DNA from: VRUE01 sp963702955
Lineage (GTDB): Bacteria > Actinomycetota > Thermoleophilia > Solirubrobacterales > 70-9
Assembly: GCA_963702955.1 (NCBI GenBank)
Contig: OY969774.1
Location: 2,418,001 to 2,482,000, forward strand
Direction: 5' to 3'
Length of the DNA: 64,000 nucleotides
The translations under genes and the position numbers were made by a program. Below the pieces are notes generated by a model. The model was not told the DNA's origin, searched no databases, and saw only the letters and a program-made list of their open reading frames with translations. Shown piece by piece: positions 45,812 to 54,198 of this stretch; position 1 is the first letter of the stretch; each line of letters begins with the position of its first letter.

Positions 45812-47055
45812 GCGCCGCGGTAAGGCGCAGCTTCGACTCCCTCTCGGTCCCGAACTACCGCCGCTACTTCGCCGGGCAGGTCGTCTCGCTGTCGGGCAAC
45901 TGGATGCAGACGGTCGCCGCCGTCTGGCTTGTCCTCAGCCTCACCGGCAGCGGCGTCGCCGTCGGCCTGACCACGGCGCTGCAGTTCCTGCCGATGCTCC
46001 TCTTCGGCGCCTGGGGCGGCCTGCTGGCCGATCGCTTCCCGAAGCGGCGGCTGCTGATGGTGACGCAGGCGCTGATGGCGATCCCCGCCGTGGCGCTGTT
46101 CGCGGTCACCGAGGCCGGCGTCGTCGCGCCCTGGATGGTCTACCTCGCGGTCCTCGCGATGGGCGCCGTCAACGCGGTCAACAACCCGACCCGGCAGAGC
46201 TTCGTGATCGAGATGGTCGGCGCCGACCGGGTCGTCAACGCGGTCAGCCTCAACAGCGTCATCGTCCAGTCGGCGCGGATCGTCGGCCCGGCGATCGCCG
46301 GGCTGCTGATCGCCGCCTTCGGCGTCGGCCCCTGCTTCGCCGTCAACGCGCTCACCTTCGCGGCGATGATCGCCGCCCTGTGGACGATGAACCCGGCGCA
46401 GCTGCGAGCGGCGCCGGCCTCCGGTCGCGAGCCCGGGGCGATCCGCGCCGGGCTGCGCTACGTGCGCCGCACGCCGGAGCTGGCGGTGCCGCTGGGGCTG
46501 ATGGCGCTGGTCGGCACCTTCGGCTTCAACTTCCAGGTGGTGCTGCCGCTGCTCGCCCGCTTCAGCTTCGACGGCGGCGCCGGCGCCTACGCGGCGCTGG
46601 TCTCGGCGATGGGCGTCGGCTCCGTCGCCGGGGCGCTGCTCACCGGCGCCCGCGGGCGCACCGGGCCGCGCCTGATCGCCGCCGGCGCCCTCGCCTTCGG
46701 CGCCGCCGCCGCCCTGGCCGCGGCGATGCCGGACCTGGCGCTCGAGATCCCCGTCCTCGCCCTGCTCGGCGCCGCCGCGGTGATCTTCGCCGCCAGCGTC
46801 AACTCGACCCTGCAGCTGGCGGTCGAGCCGGCGATGCGCGGCCGGGTGATGGCCCTCTACTCGGTCGTCTTCCTCGGCTCGACCCCGATCGGCGGGCCGC
46901 TGACCGGCTGGCTCTCGGAAGCCTACGACCCGCGGGTTGCGCTGCTGCTGGCCGCGGTCGCCGGCCTCTCGGCGGCCTGGGCGGCGCGTCGGCGGCTGAG
47001 CCACATCAGCCAGGCGAAGATCGCCAGGCCGAGGAGGTTGAGGACGAGCTTGTAG
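45808..47055 (+). CDS. MFS transporter (EntS/MFS_3-like efflux pump)
   Basis: 415 residues with 12 predicted helices. The motif between helices 2 and 3 reads GGLLADRFPKRRLLM (GxLaDRxxrR), and NPTRQSFVIEMVGADRVVNA is characteristic of the MFS_3 group, which includes enterobactin and drug exporters. The TTG start at 45808 overlaps the marR stop. The last 130 bases overlap the oppositely oriented permease gene; the end of this protein (RRLSHISQAKIARPRRLRTSL) is probably an unconserved tail. Confidence 0.88.
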   Translation: MSAAVRRSFDSLSVPNYRRYFAGQVVSLSGNWMQTVAAVWLVLSLTGSGVAVGLTTALQFLPMLLFGAWGGLLADRFPKRRLLMVTQALMAIPAVALFAVTEAGVVAPWMVYLAVLAMGAVNAVNNPTRQSFVIEMVGADRVVNAVSLNSVIVQSARIVGPAIAGLLIAAFGVGPCFAVNALTFAAMIAALWTMNPAQLRAAPASGREPGAIRAGLRYVRRTPELAVPLGLMALVGTFGFNFQVVLPLLARFSFDGGAGAYAALVSAMGVGSVAGALLTGARGRTGPRLIAAGALAFGAAAALAAAMPDLALEIPVLALLGAAAVIFAASVNSTLQLAVEPAMRGRVMALYSVVFLGSTPIGGPLTGWLSEAYDPRVALLLAAVAGLSAAWAARRRLSHISQAKIARPRRLRTSL

Positions 47056-48044
47056 TCGAGCTGGACCGAGCCGAAGACGTCGGCGCGGCTCGGCCGCGGC
47101 CCGGTCGGGATCAGGCCGGCCAGGCCGAACAGGCCGTCGACGATCAGCGCCGCGATCACCATCGTCACGAACATCAGCGCGGTGATCCGCAGGGCGAAGG
47201 CGGTGCCGTAGTACTTGCGGTAGGCGGCGACGATCGTCAGCACGATCAGGTCGGCGAAGATGAAGGCGATCGCGCCGGCGAAGCTGATCCCGCCCGACCA
47301 CAGCACCGCCGCCAGCGGCACGTTGCCGATCGAGCAGACGAAGCTGAGAATCGCGATCAGCGGGCCGACGAGGACGTTCTCGATCGTCCGCACGGCGGGC
47401 GGCGCGTCGGTGACGAAGAGGAAGTTGAAGAAGTCGTCGCCGAGCAGGCCGATGAAGCCGGCCAGCAGGAAACCCACCGTTATCTCCTTCCACAGCATCG
47501 CCCAGTCGGCGCGGAAGTTGTCGGCCACGGCGGTCCATTTGCCGCCCCCGCCGCCGTGGTCGTGGACGTGCGCTTCCTGCGCCTCGCGGGCGTGCTCGCG
47601 CGCCTCCTCTTCCAGCCGCGGCGAGACGAACAGCCGCAGCAGGACCGCCATCAGGACGATCAGGATCACGCCGCCGACGTACTCGGCCAGCGTGAACTGC
47701 CAGCCGATCAGCACCCACAGCACCAGGCCCAGCTCCCAGACGAGGTTGGTCGAGGCGAACTGGAAGGCGAGCGCGGTCGTCGCCGAGGCCCCCTTCTGCA
47801 GCAGCGACTTGGCGATCGAGATCGCCGCGTAGGAGCAGGACGAGGAGGCGGCGCCGAGCGCCGTCGCCCAGGCGACCGGCTTCGGGCCGCGGCCCGACAG
47901 CGTCGCTTCGATCCGGTGGCGCGGCACCCAGGCCTGGACGACGCCGGAGATCGCGAAGCCGAGCACCAGCGCCCACCAGACCTGGTAGGCCATCAGGAAG
48001 GACTGTTCGAGGCCTTCGCCGATCGTGCGCAGGGCGTCGCCCAT
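46923..48044 (-). CDS. permease of the DUF318/ArsP (COG0701) family
   Basis: 373 residues, eight or more helices. Paired motifs ASSSCSYAAISIAKSLLQKG and SFVCSIGNVPLAAVLWSGG, each with one cysteine, are diagnostic of COG0701 permeases; some members (ArsP) export organoarsenicals. A His-rich loop (EAHVHDHGGGGG) lies in the middle and could bind metal. The ATG at 48044 overlaps the deaminase stop codon by one base. The 3' end overlaps the MFS gene on the other strand for 133 bp. Substrate unknown. Confidence 0.85.
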   Translation of the reverse strand: MGDALRTIGEGLEQSFLMAYQVWWALVLGFAISGVVQAWVPRHRIEATLSGRGPKPVAWATALGAASSSCSYAAISIAKSLLQKGASATTALAFQFASTNLVWELGLVLWVLIGWQFTLAEYVGGVILIVLMAVLLRLFVSPRLEEEAREHAREAQEAHVHDHGGGGGKWTAVADNFRADWAMLWKEITVGFLLAGFIGLLGDDFFNFLFVTDAPPAVRTIENVLVGPLIAILSFVCSIGNVPLAAVLWSGGISFAGAIAFIFADLIVLTIVAAYRKYYGTAFALRITALMFVTMVIAALIVDGLFGLAGLIPTGPRPSRADVFGSVQLDYKLVLNLLGLAIFAWLMWLSRRRAAQAAERPATAASSSATRGS

Positions 48045-49297
48045 CAGGCGATCCCGAGCCGCCGCGCCCGCTCGGCGGCGCGGGCGAGGATCTCCGCCTC
48101 GCCCTCGACCTCGCCGCCCCGCATCAGTGCCCGGCCGGCGACGACGGTGGTGTCGACGACGGAGCCGCTCGCCGCGTAGACGAGGTCGGAGGCGAGGTCG
48201 CCGATCCCCAGCTCGGGAGCGTCGCGGCGCAGCAGCAGGAAGTCGGCGGGGGCGCCGGGGGCGAGCGGCGCGACGGCGCCGCCGAGCAGCGGCGCGCGGG
48301 CGCCGGTAGCGATCTCCCAGGCCTCGGCGGCGGGCAGCACGGTCGGGTCGCCGCTGGCGTGGCGCTGCGTCAGCGCGAAGGTCTTCAGGTCGGCGAGCAG
48401 GTCGAGCGAGTCGTTGGAGCCGGCGCCGTCGGTGCCGAGCCCGACCGCGACCCCGGCCCGTCGCGCCGCCGGGTAGGGGAGGACGCCGCCGACCGCCAGC
48501 TTCAGGTTGGCGACCGGGTTGGCGACGACGGTCGCGCCGCGGGCGGCGATCGTCTCCAGCTCGGCCTCGTCGAGCCAGACGCCGTGGGCGAGCACGGTGC
48601 GCTCGCCGAGCAGGCCGAGGCGGTCGAGGTAGGCGGCCGGCCGCTCGCCGTGGGAGGCGAGGCAGTCCTCGACCTCCTGCTCGGTCTCGGAGAGATGGAT
48701 GTGGATCGCGACGCCGTGCTCGGCCGTCTGCTCGGCGGTCCAGCGCAGCAGGCCCTCGCTGACGGTGTAGATCGAGTGGGGGGACAGCGCCCGCTCGATC
48801 GCGGGGGCGAAGCCGGCGAGCGCCTCGAGGTCGGCGAGCGCGGTCGCCTGCATCGCCTCGGTGTTGCCGTCGGCGTCGAACAGCGGCCCGCCGATGGTCG
48901 CCCGCAGGCCGGCGTCCTCGACCGCCCGCGCCGTCGCCTCGGGGTGCCAGTACATGTCCCAGAAGCGGGCGGTGCCGGTGCGGATCATCTCCGCGCAGGC
49001 CAGCCGCGTCCCCCAGTAGACGTCCTCGGGCTCGAGCTTCGCCTCGACCGGCCAGACCTTCTCCTGCAGCCAGCGCATCAGCGGCAGGTCGCCGCCGTAG
49101 CCCCGGAACAGGGTCATCGCCGCGTGCGTGTGGCCGTTGACCAGGGCGGGGACCAGCCGCGCCCCGGCGGCGTCGATCGTCTCGTCCCCGGGCTGTACCG
49201 CGACATCGGCCCCGATCGCCTCGACGACCCCGTCCACGCACCGCACCCCGACGGTCGCGCCGCCCACGAGCGCACCCGAGACCACAAGCGGCTTCAT
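48044..49297 (-). CDS. mtaD: 5-methylthioadenosine/S-adenosylhomocysteine deaminase-like amidohydrolase
   Basis: 417 residues of the TRZ/ATZ amidohydrolase family. Metal ligands lie in NGHTHAAMTLFRGYGGD, HIHLSETEQEVEDCL, VLAHGVWL and GTDGAGSNDSLDLLADL, as in TM0936-type MTA/SAH deaminases. It would turn methylthioadenosine into methylthioinosine plus ammonia. The phosphorylase gene next to it would then cleave the product, giving a complete short salvage route. The start at 49297 is the ATG preceding conserved KPLVVSGA. Repeat A2 lies between the two genes. Confidence 0.85.
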   Translation of the reverse strand: MKPLVVSGALVGGATVGVRCVDGVVEAIGADVAVQPGDETIDAAGARLVPALVNGHTHAAMTLFRGYGGDLPLMRWLQEKVWPVEAKLEPEDVYWGTRLACAEMIRTGTARFWDMYWHPEATARAVEDAGLRATIGGPLFDADGNTEAMQATALADLEALAGFAPAIERALSPHSIYTVSEGLLRWTAEQTAEHGVAIHIHLSETEQEVEDCLASHGERPAAYLDRLGLLGERTVLAHGVWLDEAELETIAARGATVVANPVANLKLAVGGVLPYPAARRAGVAVGLGTDGAGSNDSLDLLADLKTFALTQRHASGDPTVLPAAEAWEIATGARAPLLGGAVAPLAPGAPADFLLLRRDAPELGIGDLASDLVYAASGSVVDTTVVAGRALMRGGEVEGEAEILARAAERARRLGIA

Positions 49298-49310
49298 CGC
49301 ATTCCGCCCG

Positions 49311-49361
49311 GACGTGCCGGGGATTGACCGCCCAATACGGTGGTCAATCCCCGGCACGTCA
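49311..49361. repeat. hairpin repeat family A, copy 2
   Basis: A perfect 19-bp inverted repeat (49311-49329 with 49342-49360) around the loop GCCCAATACGGT. The stop codon of the phosphorylase gene (TCA on the plus strand at 49359-49361) is at its right edge. It matches copy 1 at 37670-37721 almost throughout; the arm mismatches present there are repaired here. Confidence 0.8.
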
Positions 49362-50036
49362 TCGCGCCGGCTCCAGGAGGACGGCGGTCAGGGCGTCTCG
49401 CAGGCGGGTCGCGTTCGCCTCGCGGTCGCGTTCGAGCTCCTCCGGGGAAAGGGGACGGGACGCGATCCCGTTCGCCAGGTTGTCGACCATGCAGACCGCC
49501 GCGTAGGGCAGGCCGAGCTCGCCGGCGACGACGCACTCCGAGGCCAGCGTCATCCCGACCAGGTCGGCGTGGGCGGCGATCAGGCCGATCTCGGCGGGCG
49601 TCTCGAAGCGCGGCCCGTTGGTCTGCCAGTAGACGCCGCCGTCGCGCAGCGGCGCCGCCTCGCTTGCCTCCCAGGCGGCGAGCAGCTCGGCCCGCCACTC
49701 GCGGTCGAAGCCGGGCGTCGCGTGGCCGCGGGCGTCGGCGAAGACGGTGACCGTCGTCTGCAGGGCGATGAAGTCGTGCGGGCAGACGATCTCGCCGACC
49801 CCGATCTCCGGCTTCAGCGAGCCGACCGAGCAGACCGCCAGCGCCCGCTCGCAGCCCGCCTCGAGCAGCGAGCGCAGGTTGGCCGCGTGGTCGATCAGGT
49901 GGGGGAGGCGGTACTCGCCGCCCGGCGCCGCGTGGCGCTGCAGGACGACGGCGCCGTGCGCCTCGGCCGCGGCGGCGATCTCACCGCCGCCGGGCCCGAC
50001 CGCGCTGCTGCCGAGGATGACCGCGAGGCGTCCCAC
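49359..50036 (-). CDS. MTA/MTI phosphorylase-like purine nucleoside phosphorylase
   Basis: 225 residues. The phosphorylase fold is seen in AVILGSSAVGPGGG, CSVGSLKPEIGVGEIVCPHD, YWQTNGPRFETPAEI and GMTLASECVVAGELGLPYAA. The base-binding region reads VDNLANG with Asn rather than the DYD of true methylthioadenosine phosphorylases, which fits a 6-oxopurine such as methylthioinosine, the product of the neighbouring deaminase. That assignment is an inference. GTG start at 50036. It diverges from the DUF6328 gene. Confidence 0.82.
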   Translation of the reverse strand: MGRLAVILGSSAVGPGGGEIAAAAEAHGAVVLQRHAAPGGEYRLPHLIDHAANLRSLLEAGCERALAVCSVGSLKPEIGVGEIVCPHDFIALQTTVTVFADARGHATPGFDREWRAELLAAWEASEAAPLRDGGVYWQTNGPRFETPAEIGLIAAHADLVGMTLASECVVAGELGLPYAAVCMVDNLANGIASRPLSPEELERDREANATRLRDALTAVLLEPAR

Positions 50037-50066
50037 GCCGCGATCCTATTTCCCTATCGTGACCTC

Positions 50067-50573
50067 ATGGCGGACCGGCCCTCGGGCAGAGAGGAGACCG
50101 AAGACGAGCGCCTCGACCGCAACCTCGGCGAGCTGTTGCAGGAGCTGCGCGTCGCCCTGCCGGGGGTCCAGGTCCTCTTCGCCTTCCTGCTGGCGGTGCC
50201 GTTCCAGCAGCACTTCACCGAGATCACCCCGTTCGAGGAGAAGGTCTACTTCGCCACCCTGCTCTGCACGGCGATCTCGGCTGCGCTGCTGATCTCCCCG
50301 ACCGCCTACCACCGGATGACCTTCCACTTTCAGCAGAAGCGCTGGCTCGTCTTCGTCGCCAACCGGCTGGCGATCGCCGGGCTCGCCTTTCTCGGCCTGG
50401 CGATGACCGGGGCGATCATGCTGATCACCGACGTTCTCTTCGGCGGTGTCGCCACGGCCGCCTTCAGCGCCGGCGCGCTGGCGATGTTCGTCATGCTCTG
50501 GTTCGTGCTGCCGTTGAGGCGGCGGCTCAGGATGGAGCGGAGGGGGACGCCCAGCTCGACCGCGTCAACATAG
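50067..50573 (+). CDS. DUF6328-like four-helix membrane protein
   Basis: 168 residues. An acidic N-terminus (REETEDERLDRNLGELLQEL) leads into LRVALPGVQVLFAFLLAVPF and three more helices, a pattern shared by a common actinobacterial family of unknown function. ATG start at 50067. Its last nine bases overlap the stop region of the HD-domain gene on the other strand. No function can be assigned. Confidence 0.75.
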   Translation: MADRPSGREETEDERLDRNLGELLQELRVALPGVQVLFAFLLAVPFQQHFTEITPFEEKVYFATLLCTAISAALLISPTAYHRMTFHFQQKRWLVFVANRLAIAGLAFLGLAMTGAIMLITDVLFGGVATAAFSAGALAMFVMLWFVLPLRRRLRMERRGTPSSTAST

Positions 50574-51182
50574 GGTCGTCCGCTCCTCGGCCGCCCGTTC
50601 GCCCCACAGTCCGATCATCTCCTCGGCGAAGCGGTCAACCAGGGGCGTGTTCGGCGAGCGGTCGAAGAGCATTTCCAGGTCGTACTCCCAGACGAGGATC
50701 TTGAGGTCGAGCGAGACCTCCATGCCGGTGTCGACCGACTCGCCGACCTCCGCGTAGGCCTCGCGGGTGACGATCACGTTTGCGGTCTTGTCGGCGGCGA
50801 AGATCGCCCGCGCGTCAACGCCCGCCGCGGCGACCCGCTCGCGGTACTCCTCCTTGCGTTCCTCGTAGAGATCGAGTTCGAGGTCTTCGGTCAGCGCTTC
50901 GACCAGTCCGGCGACGCCCTCGCCGAAGCCCTCGATCAGCTCTGCCCGCCCCAGCTCGGTGTACTCGAAGACGTCATGTAGCAGGCCGGCCGCGAGGACC
51001 TCCTCGGAGTGGTCCTGCTCAGCGAGCAGCTCCGCGACCGCCAGCGGGTGCTCGATGAACGGGATGTCGCCGAAGCCGGTGTCGCGCGTCTGGCCGGCGT
51101 GGGCTCTGCTCGCCACCGAAAGCGCGCCGCGAACCAGCGCGGAACGGTCGGTGGCGGCGTCGATCCGGGGAGTGGAAGGCAT
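50565..51182 (-). CDS. HD-domain phosphohydrolase (SpoT/MESH1-like)
   Basis: 205 residues. The HD motif is AAGLLHDVFEYTEL, preceded by the metal-binding His in SRAHAGQTRDTGF and PFIEHPLAVAELL, and followed by the Asp in FAADKTANV. The layout is that of small (p)ppGpp hydrolases, which remove pyrophosphate from alarmones. The synthetase domain is absent, so it is at most a hydrolase. The start is ATG 51182. Specificity is inferred from family only. Confidence 0.8.
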   Translation of the reverse strand: MPSTPRIDAATDRSALVRGALSVASRAHAGQTRDTGFGDIPFIEHPLAVAELLAEQDHSEEVLAAGLLHDVFEYTELGRAELIEGFGEGVAGLVEALTEDLELDLYEERKEEYRERVAAAGVDARAIFAADKTANVIVTREAYAEVGESVDTGMEVSLDLKILVWEYDLEMLFDRSPNTPLVDRFAEEMIGLWGERAAEERTTLC

Positions 51183-51252
51183 CCCCGACGAGGGTAGCCG
51201 ATCGGACGAGAAAAGCATCCCATTCGTACCGATTGAAGGACGGCGTTTGGCT

Positions 51253-52134
51253 TCAGATTGCCTCGACCGAGCTGCGAACGGGCGCCCGCAGCTCGTACTC
51301 ACCCCCCTCGACGCCCAGCTTGACCGCGTCGGCGTCGCCCCCCGCCGCCGTCCAGCGCTCCCGCGCCTCGGCGCCGAGCGCGTCGAGCCGCTCGTCGCTG
51401 TGCATCGGGTCGTGGTGGAAGAGGACGGTGCGCTCGGCGCCGGCGCGGCGCGCGAAGGCGAGCGAGTGGGAGAGCGAGGAGTGACCCCAGCCGACGTGGT
51501 CGGGGTACTCGTCGTCGGCGTACTGGCCGTCGTGGATCAGCATCGAGGCGTCGCGGGCGAGGGCGAAGCCGGAGATCCACTCCTCCTCGAGCGCCTCGAT
51601 GTCGGCGCCGAGCGCCGGCTCGTGGTCGGGGATGTAGGCGAGCGAGCGATCGCCGTCGTCGATCCGGTAGCCGAGCGTCGGGCCGCGGTGGGCGACCGAG
51701 GCGGCGCGGATCCGCGCCGGGCCGATCTCCCACTCGGTCTCCGGCGTGTGGCGGAAGGAGACGTCGCAGGGCAGCTCGCGCACCTCGACCGGCGAGAGCG
51801 GCGCCGAGATGTAGCGGGCGATGCGGTCGCGCAGCGAGGCCTCCGGCGCGGCCGGGCCCCAGATCACGATCTCGGTCTGCGGCCAGAAGGCGGGGGCGAA
51901 GAAGACCAGGCCCTGGATGTGGTCGAGGTGGAGGTGGGTGAGGAGGATGTGGAGGCGGGTCGGCTCGGCCGGCAGGGCGAGGCCGAGGTTGCGGATGCCG
52001 GTGCCGGCGTCGAGCGCCAGCAGCGAGCCGTCGGAGAGGGTGACGCCGACGCAGGAGGTGTTGCCGCCGTAGCGGATCGTTTCCGGGCCGGGGGAGGGGA
52101 TCGAGCCGCGCGTGCCCCAGAGCTTGACCTTCAT
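51253..52134 (-). CDS. MBL-fold metallo-hydrolase
   Basis: 293 residues. The N-terminus KVKLWGTRGSIPSPG and the zinc motif LLTHLHLDHIQGL (HxHxDH) define this subfamily, found often near signalling genes; later His and Asp ligands lie in VGWGHSSLSHSL and LFHHDPMHSDE. Members include cyclic-nucleotide phosphodiesterase-like enzymes. The ATG overlaps the stop of the PAS gene (ATGA), so sensing and hydrolysis may be linked. The reaction is not known. Confidence 0.85.
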   Translation of the reverse strand: MKVKLWGTRGSIPSPGPETIRYGGNTSCVGVTLSDGSLLALDAGTGIRNLGLALPAEPTRLHILLTHLHLDHIQGLVFFAPAFWPQTEIVIWGPAAPEASLRDRIARYISAPLSPVEVRELPCDVSFRHTPETEWEIGPARIRAASVAHRGPTLGYRIDDGDRSLAYIPDHEPALGADIEALEEEWISGFALARDASMLIHDGQYADDEYPDHVGWGHSSLSHSLAFARRAGAERTVLFHHDPMHSDERLDALGAEARERWTAAGGDADAVKLGVEGGEYELRAPVRSSVEAI

Positions 52135-52550
52135 CGGTGGCCCGCCCCGTTTGTCGAGGCCGACGGCCAGAAGAGGGCGATCCCGCCCTGCGAGCCGTGC
52201 GCGGTGAGGATCGGGAAGGCGGAGGCCTCGACCCGGTGGCGGGCGCCGTCGGCCGAGTGGATCTCGAACTCGGCGTGGGCGGGTCGGCCGTCGCGGACGG
52301 CGACGACCAGCGGCAGCTCGTCGTAGGGGATCGGCTCGCCGGCCTCGTCGAAGGGGCCGAACATCGCGCCCCACTCCTGCGGCCCCACCGTGCCCAGCTC
52401 CTCGAACCTTTTGCCCAGCATCATCCCCGCGGCCTCGTTATAGAAGACGAGAAGGCCGCCCTCGTTGACCAGGAAGGCCGGAGTCGAGAGCGCCGACATC
52501 AGGTTGCGAGCCAGGATCAGCTCGAGGGGCCTCTGCGACACACCGGACAC
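52131..52550 (-). CDS. PAS domain protein
   Basis: 139 residues forming a single PAS domain: LMSALSTPAFLVNEGGLLVF, YNEAAGMMLGKRFEEL and VEASAFPILTAHGSQGGIAL. There is no output domain, so it may act in trans or on the MBL-fold hydrolase with which it overlaps by four bases. GTG start at 52550; another GTG three codons downstream is possible. A CRP-like site lies 17 bp upstream of the start. Confidence 0.75.
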   Translation of the reverse strand: MSGVSQRPLELILARNLMSALSTPAFLVNEGGLLVFYNEAAGMMLGKRFEELGTVGPQEWGAMFGPFDEAGEPIPYDELPLVVAVRDGRPAHAEFEIHSADGARHRVEASAFPILTAHGSQGGIALFWPSASTNGAGHR

Positions 52551-52566
52551 TCTAGTTCGTAACCCA

Positions 52567-52582
52567 TGTGAGTTTGGTCACA
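52567..52582. promoter_or_regulatory. CRP/FNR-type binding site
   Basis: TGTGA-GTTTGG-TCACA matches the CRP consensus half-sites exactly, with the right 6-base spacer; mycobacterial Crp uses the same TGTGA-N6-TCACA. It lies between the divergent PAS/MBL unit and the acyltransferase gene, 17 bp from one start and 95 bp from the other. It could repress the first and activate the second. No crp-like gene is in the window. Confidence 0.6.
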
Positions 52583-52676
52583 TAAGCGATTCTGGCCCTT
52601 TGCCGCCCGGCAGGCAAGGTGGACGCCGCGCCCCCGGGTCGAGTACAACTCACGTCCCTTGAAGGAGCCGAGCCGC

Positions 52677-53300
52677 ATGTATCGCCTCGCGATGGCCGTC
52701 AGCAGGCCGGTGGTCTCGGCCTGGGGGCGGCTCGAGGTCGAGGGACTGGAGGCGCTGCCGGCGAGCGGGCCGGTGCTGGTCGTCGGCAACCACGACAGCC
52801 ACTGGGATCCGGTGGCGGTCGGCATCGCGGCGATCCGGCGGCGCCAGATCCGGGCGCTGGCCAAATCGACGCTGTGGGACGTGAAGGGGCTCAGCCCGGT
52901 GCTGAACGGCATGGGGCAGATCCCGATCGAGCGCGGCGCCGGCGACAAGGCGGCGCTGGCGCGGGCGATCGAGGAGCTGCGGGCCGGTGCCTGCATCGGC
53001 GTCTTCCCGGAAGGCACCCGCTCCCGTGGCGAGGTGCTGCGGGCACGCAGCGGCGTCGGCCGGCTGGCGCTTGAGGTCCCCGAGGCGAAGCTGGTCTGCG
53101 TGGCGGTCGAGGGGACAGCCGACCTGACCGGCTTTCCGCGACGGCCGCGGCTGCGGACCCGCTTCTTCGAGCCGGCCGCCGGCCAAGCCCGGCCCGGCGA
53201 GGAGCCGGGGGAGATCGCGTCCCGGCTCGTGGCCGAGATCCGCGAGCAGGTCCCCCCGGTGATCTCCTTCCGGAAGCGCTCCCAGGCGCCGCGCGCCTAG
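52677..53300 (+). CDS. 1-acyl-sn-glycerol-3-phosphate acyltransferase-like protein
   Basis: 207 residues of the PlsC/LPLAT family. The catalytic HX4D motif is in VVGNHDSHWDP and the substrate motif in VFPEGTRSRGEV; a third block reads GQIPIERG. It adds the second acyl chain to lysophosphatidate or to a related glycolipid at the membrane. ATG start at 52677 with GAAGGAG upstream. Its TAG shares CTAG (53297-53300) with the stop codon of the opposite DUF5679 gene. Confidence 0.88.
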   Translation: MYRLAMAVSRPVVSAWGRLEVEGLEALPASGPVLVVGNHDSHWDPVAVGIAAIRRRQIRALAKSTLWDVKGLSPVLNGMGQIPIERGAGDKAALARAIEELRAGACIGVFPEGTRSRGEVLRARSGVGRLALEVPEAKLVCVAVEGTADLTGFPRRPRLRTRFFEPAAGQARPGEEPGEIASRLVAEIREQVPPVISFRKRSQAPRA

Positions 53301-53443
53301 GAGAGTTTGCCGATCTTGAAGATTTTGGTGCCGCAGTCGGGGCAGACGCCCTGGATGGCCGGGCGGCCGTTCTTCATCGTCACCTGCTTGGCGTCCTGGA
53401 TCTCGACCTTCTTGCGCTCTTTGACGCAGTAACCCTCAGGCAT
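53297..53443 (-). CDS. DUF5679-type small zinc-ribbon protein
   Basis: 48 residues. The family core KQVTMKNGRPAIQGVCPDCG is plain, followed by TKIFKIGKLS. The second cysteine pair (CPDC) is intact, while the first pair is reduced to one Cys (YCVKERKK), as in some relatives. ATG start at 53443, with AAAGGAGAC upstream. Function unknown; likely a nucleic-acid or protein-binding zinc ribbon. Its stop codon overlaps that of the acyltransferase gene. Confidence 0.85.
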   Translation of the reverse strand: MPEGYCVKERKKVEIQDAKQVTMKNGRPAIQGVCPDCGTKIFKIGKLS

Positions 53444-53537
53444 TGAGTCTCCTTTCGTTGCCGCTTCCGGCAAAGGCTCGCGTTGCCCGCGAGATGGATT
53501 GCGGCGAATGTAACGGAGAGAGGGGACGGCGTGCGTA

Positions 53538-53563
53538 GAGATCGTGCTGTTCGGCACGATCTC
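53538..53563 (-). terminator. hairpin after the coiled-coil membrane protein gene
   Basis: GAGATCGTGC (53538-53547) pairs perfectly with GCACGATCTC (53554-53563) around TGTTCG, three bases beyond the stop codon of the gene at 53566-54108. There is no T-tract on the minus strand, so termination would rely on the stem alone. Confidence 0.6.
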
Positions 53564-53565
53564 GC

Positions 53566-54108
53566 CTATTTGTTTTCCGCCTTTTCCGCTTCTTCCCTGG
53601 TTTTTTCGAGCAGTTCGCCGAGCTTGGCGGCGTTGCCGCCGCCGCTCGTGTTCGGGACCGCGGGGGCGCTCGCGCCCGAGCCGTTGGAGCTTTCGCCGCC
53701 GCTCGTGCCGGATCCGTGCGAGCCGCCGGAGCCCGAGCCGCTCGATCCGGAGCCTCCGCCCGAGCTCTTGCCCGAGTCGCCTCCGCCCGAGCCGCCGCCG
53801 TTCTGTTCCGAGCCACCGCCCTGCAGCTTTTCCACTTCGGCCTTCAGCGCTTCCACTTCGGCTTCGACCTGGGCGAGTTCGGCGCCGCCGCCGCTCGCGC
53901 CGCCGCCGGCGATCCGCGCTTCGAGTTCCTGCTGCAGCGCCTGCACGTCGCTTTCGCTGACCGAGTTGTCCTGGGCGTCGATCGCCAGGTAGATCGCCGC
54001 CCCGGCGCCGCCGATCGCGATCAGCGCGAGGACCAGGAAGACGCGGGTGCGTTTGCCGAGCTTGCGCTCGACCTCCCCGATCCATGCCCGTAGCCCGTCC
54101 AGCGACAT
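53566..54108 (-). CDS. membrane-anchored coiled-coil protein with Gly/Ser-rich tail
   Basis: 180 residues. A cytoplasmic start (MSLDGLRAWIGEVERKLGKR) leads into one helix (VFLVLALIAIGGAGAAIYLA), then an outside coiled coil (LAQVEAEVEALKAEVEKLQG), then about 70 residues of Gly/Ser repeats and a short charged end (LGELLEKTREEAEKAENK). I recognise no family; similar proteins are frequent in actinobacteria. GAA codons are frequent. It is probably a cell-envelope structural or anchoring protein. Confidence 0.7.
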   Translation of the reverse strand: MSLDGLRAWIGEVERKLGKRTRVFLVLALIAIGGAGAAIYLAIDAQDNSVSESDVQALQQELEARIAGGGASGGGAELAQVEAEVEALKAEVEKLQGGGSEQNGGGSGGGDSGKSSGGGSGSSGSGSGGSHGSGTSGGESSNGSGASAPAVPNTSGGGNAAKLGELLEKTREEAEKAENK

Positions 54109-54198
54109 CGGTCTAACTTAATCGACAGCGGCGCCCGGGAGGCGTGTCGATTACGCTCCCGCCTCACTTCCGCGTCCCAGACCCAAGGAGAGCACCGC

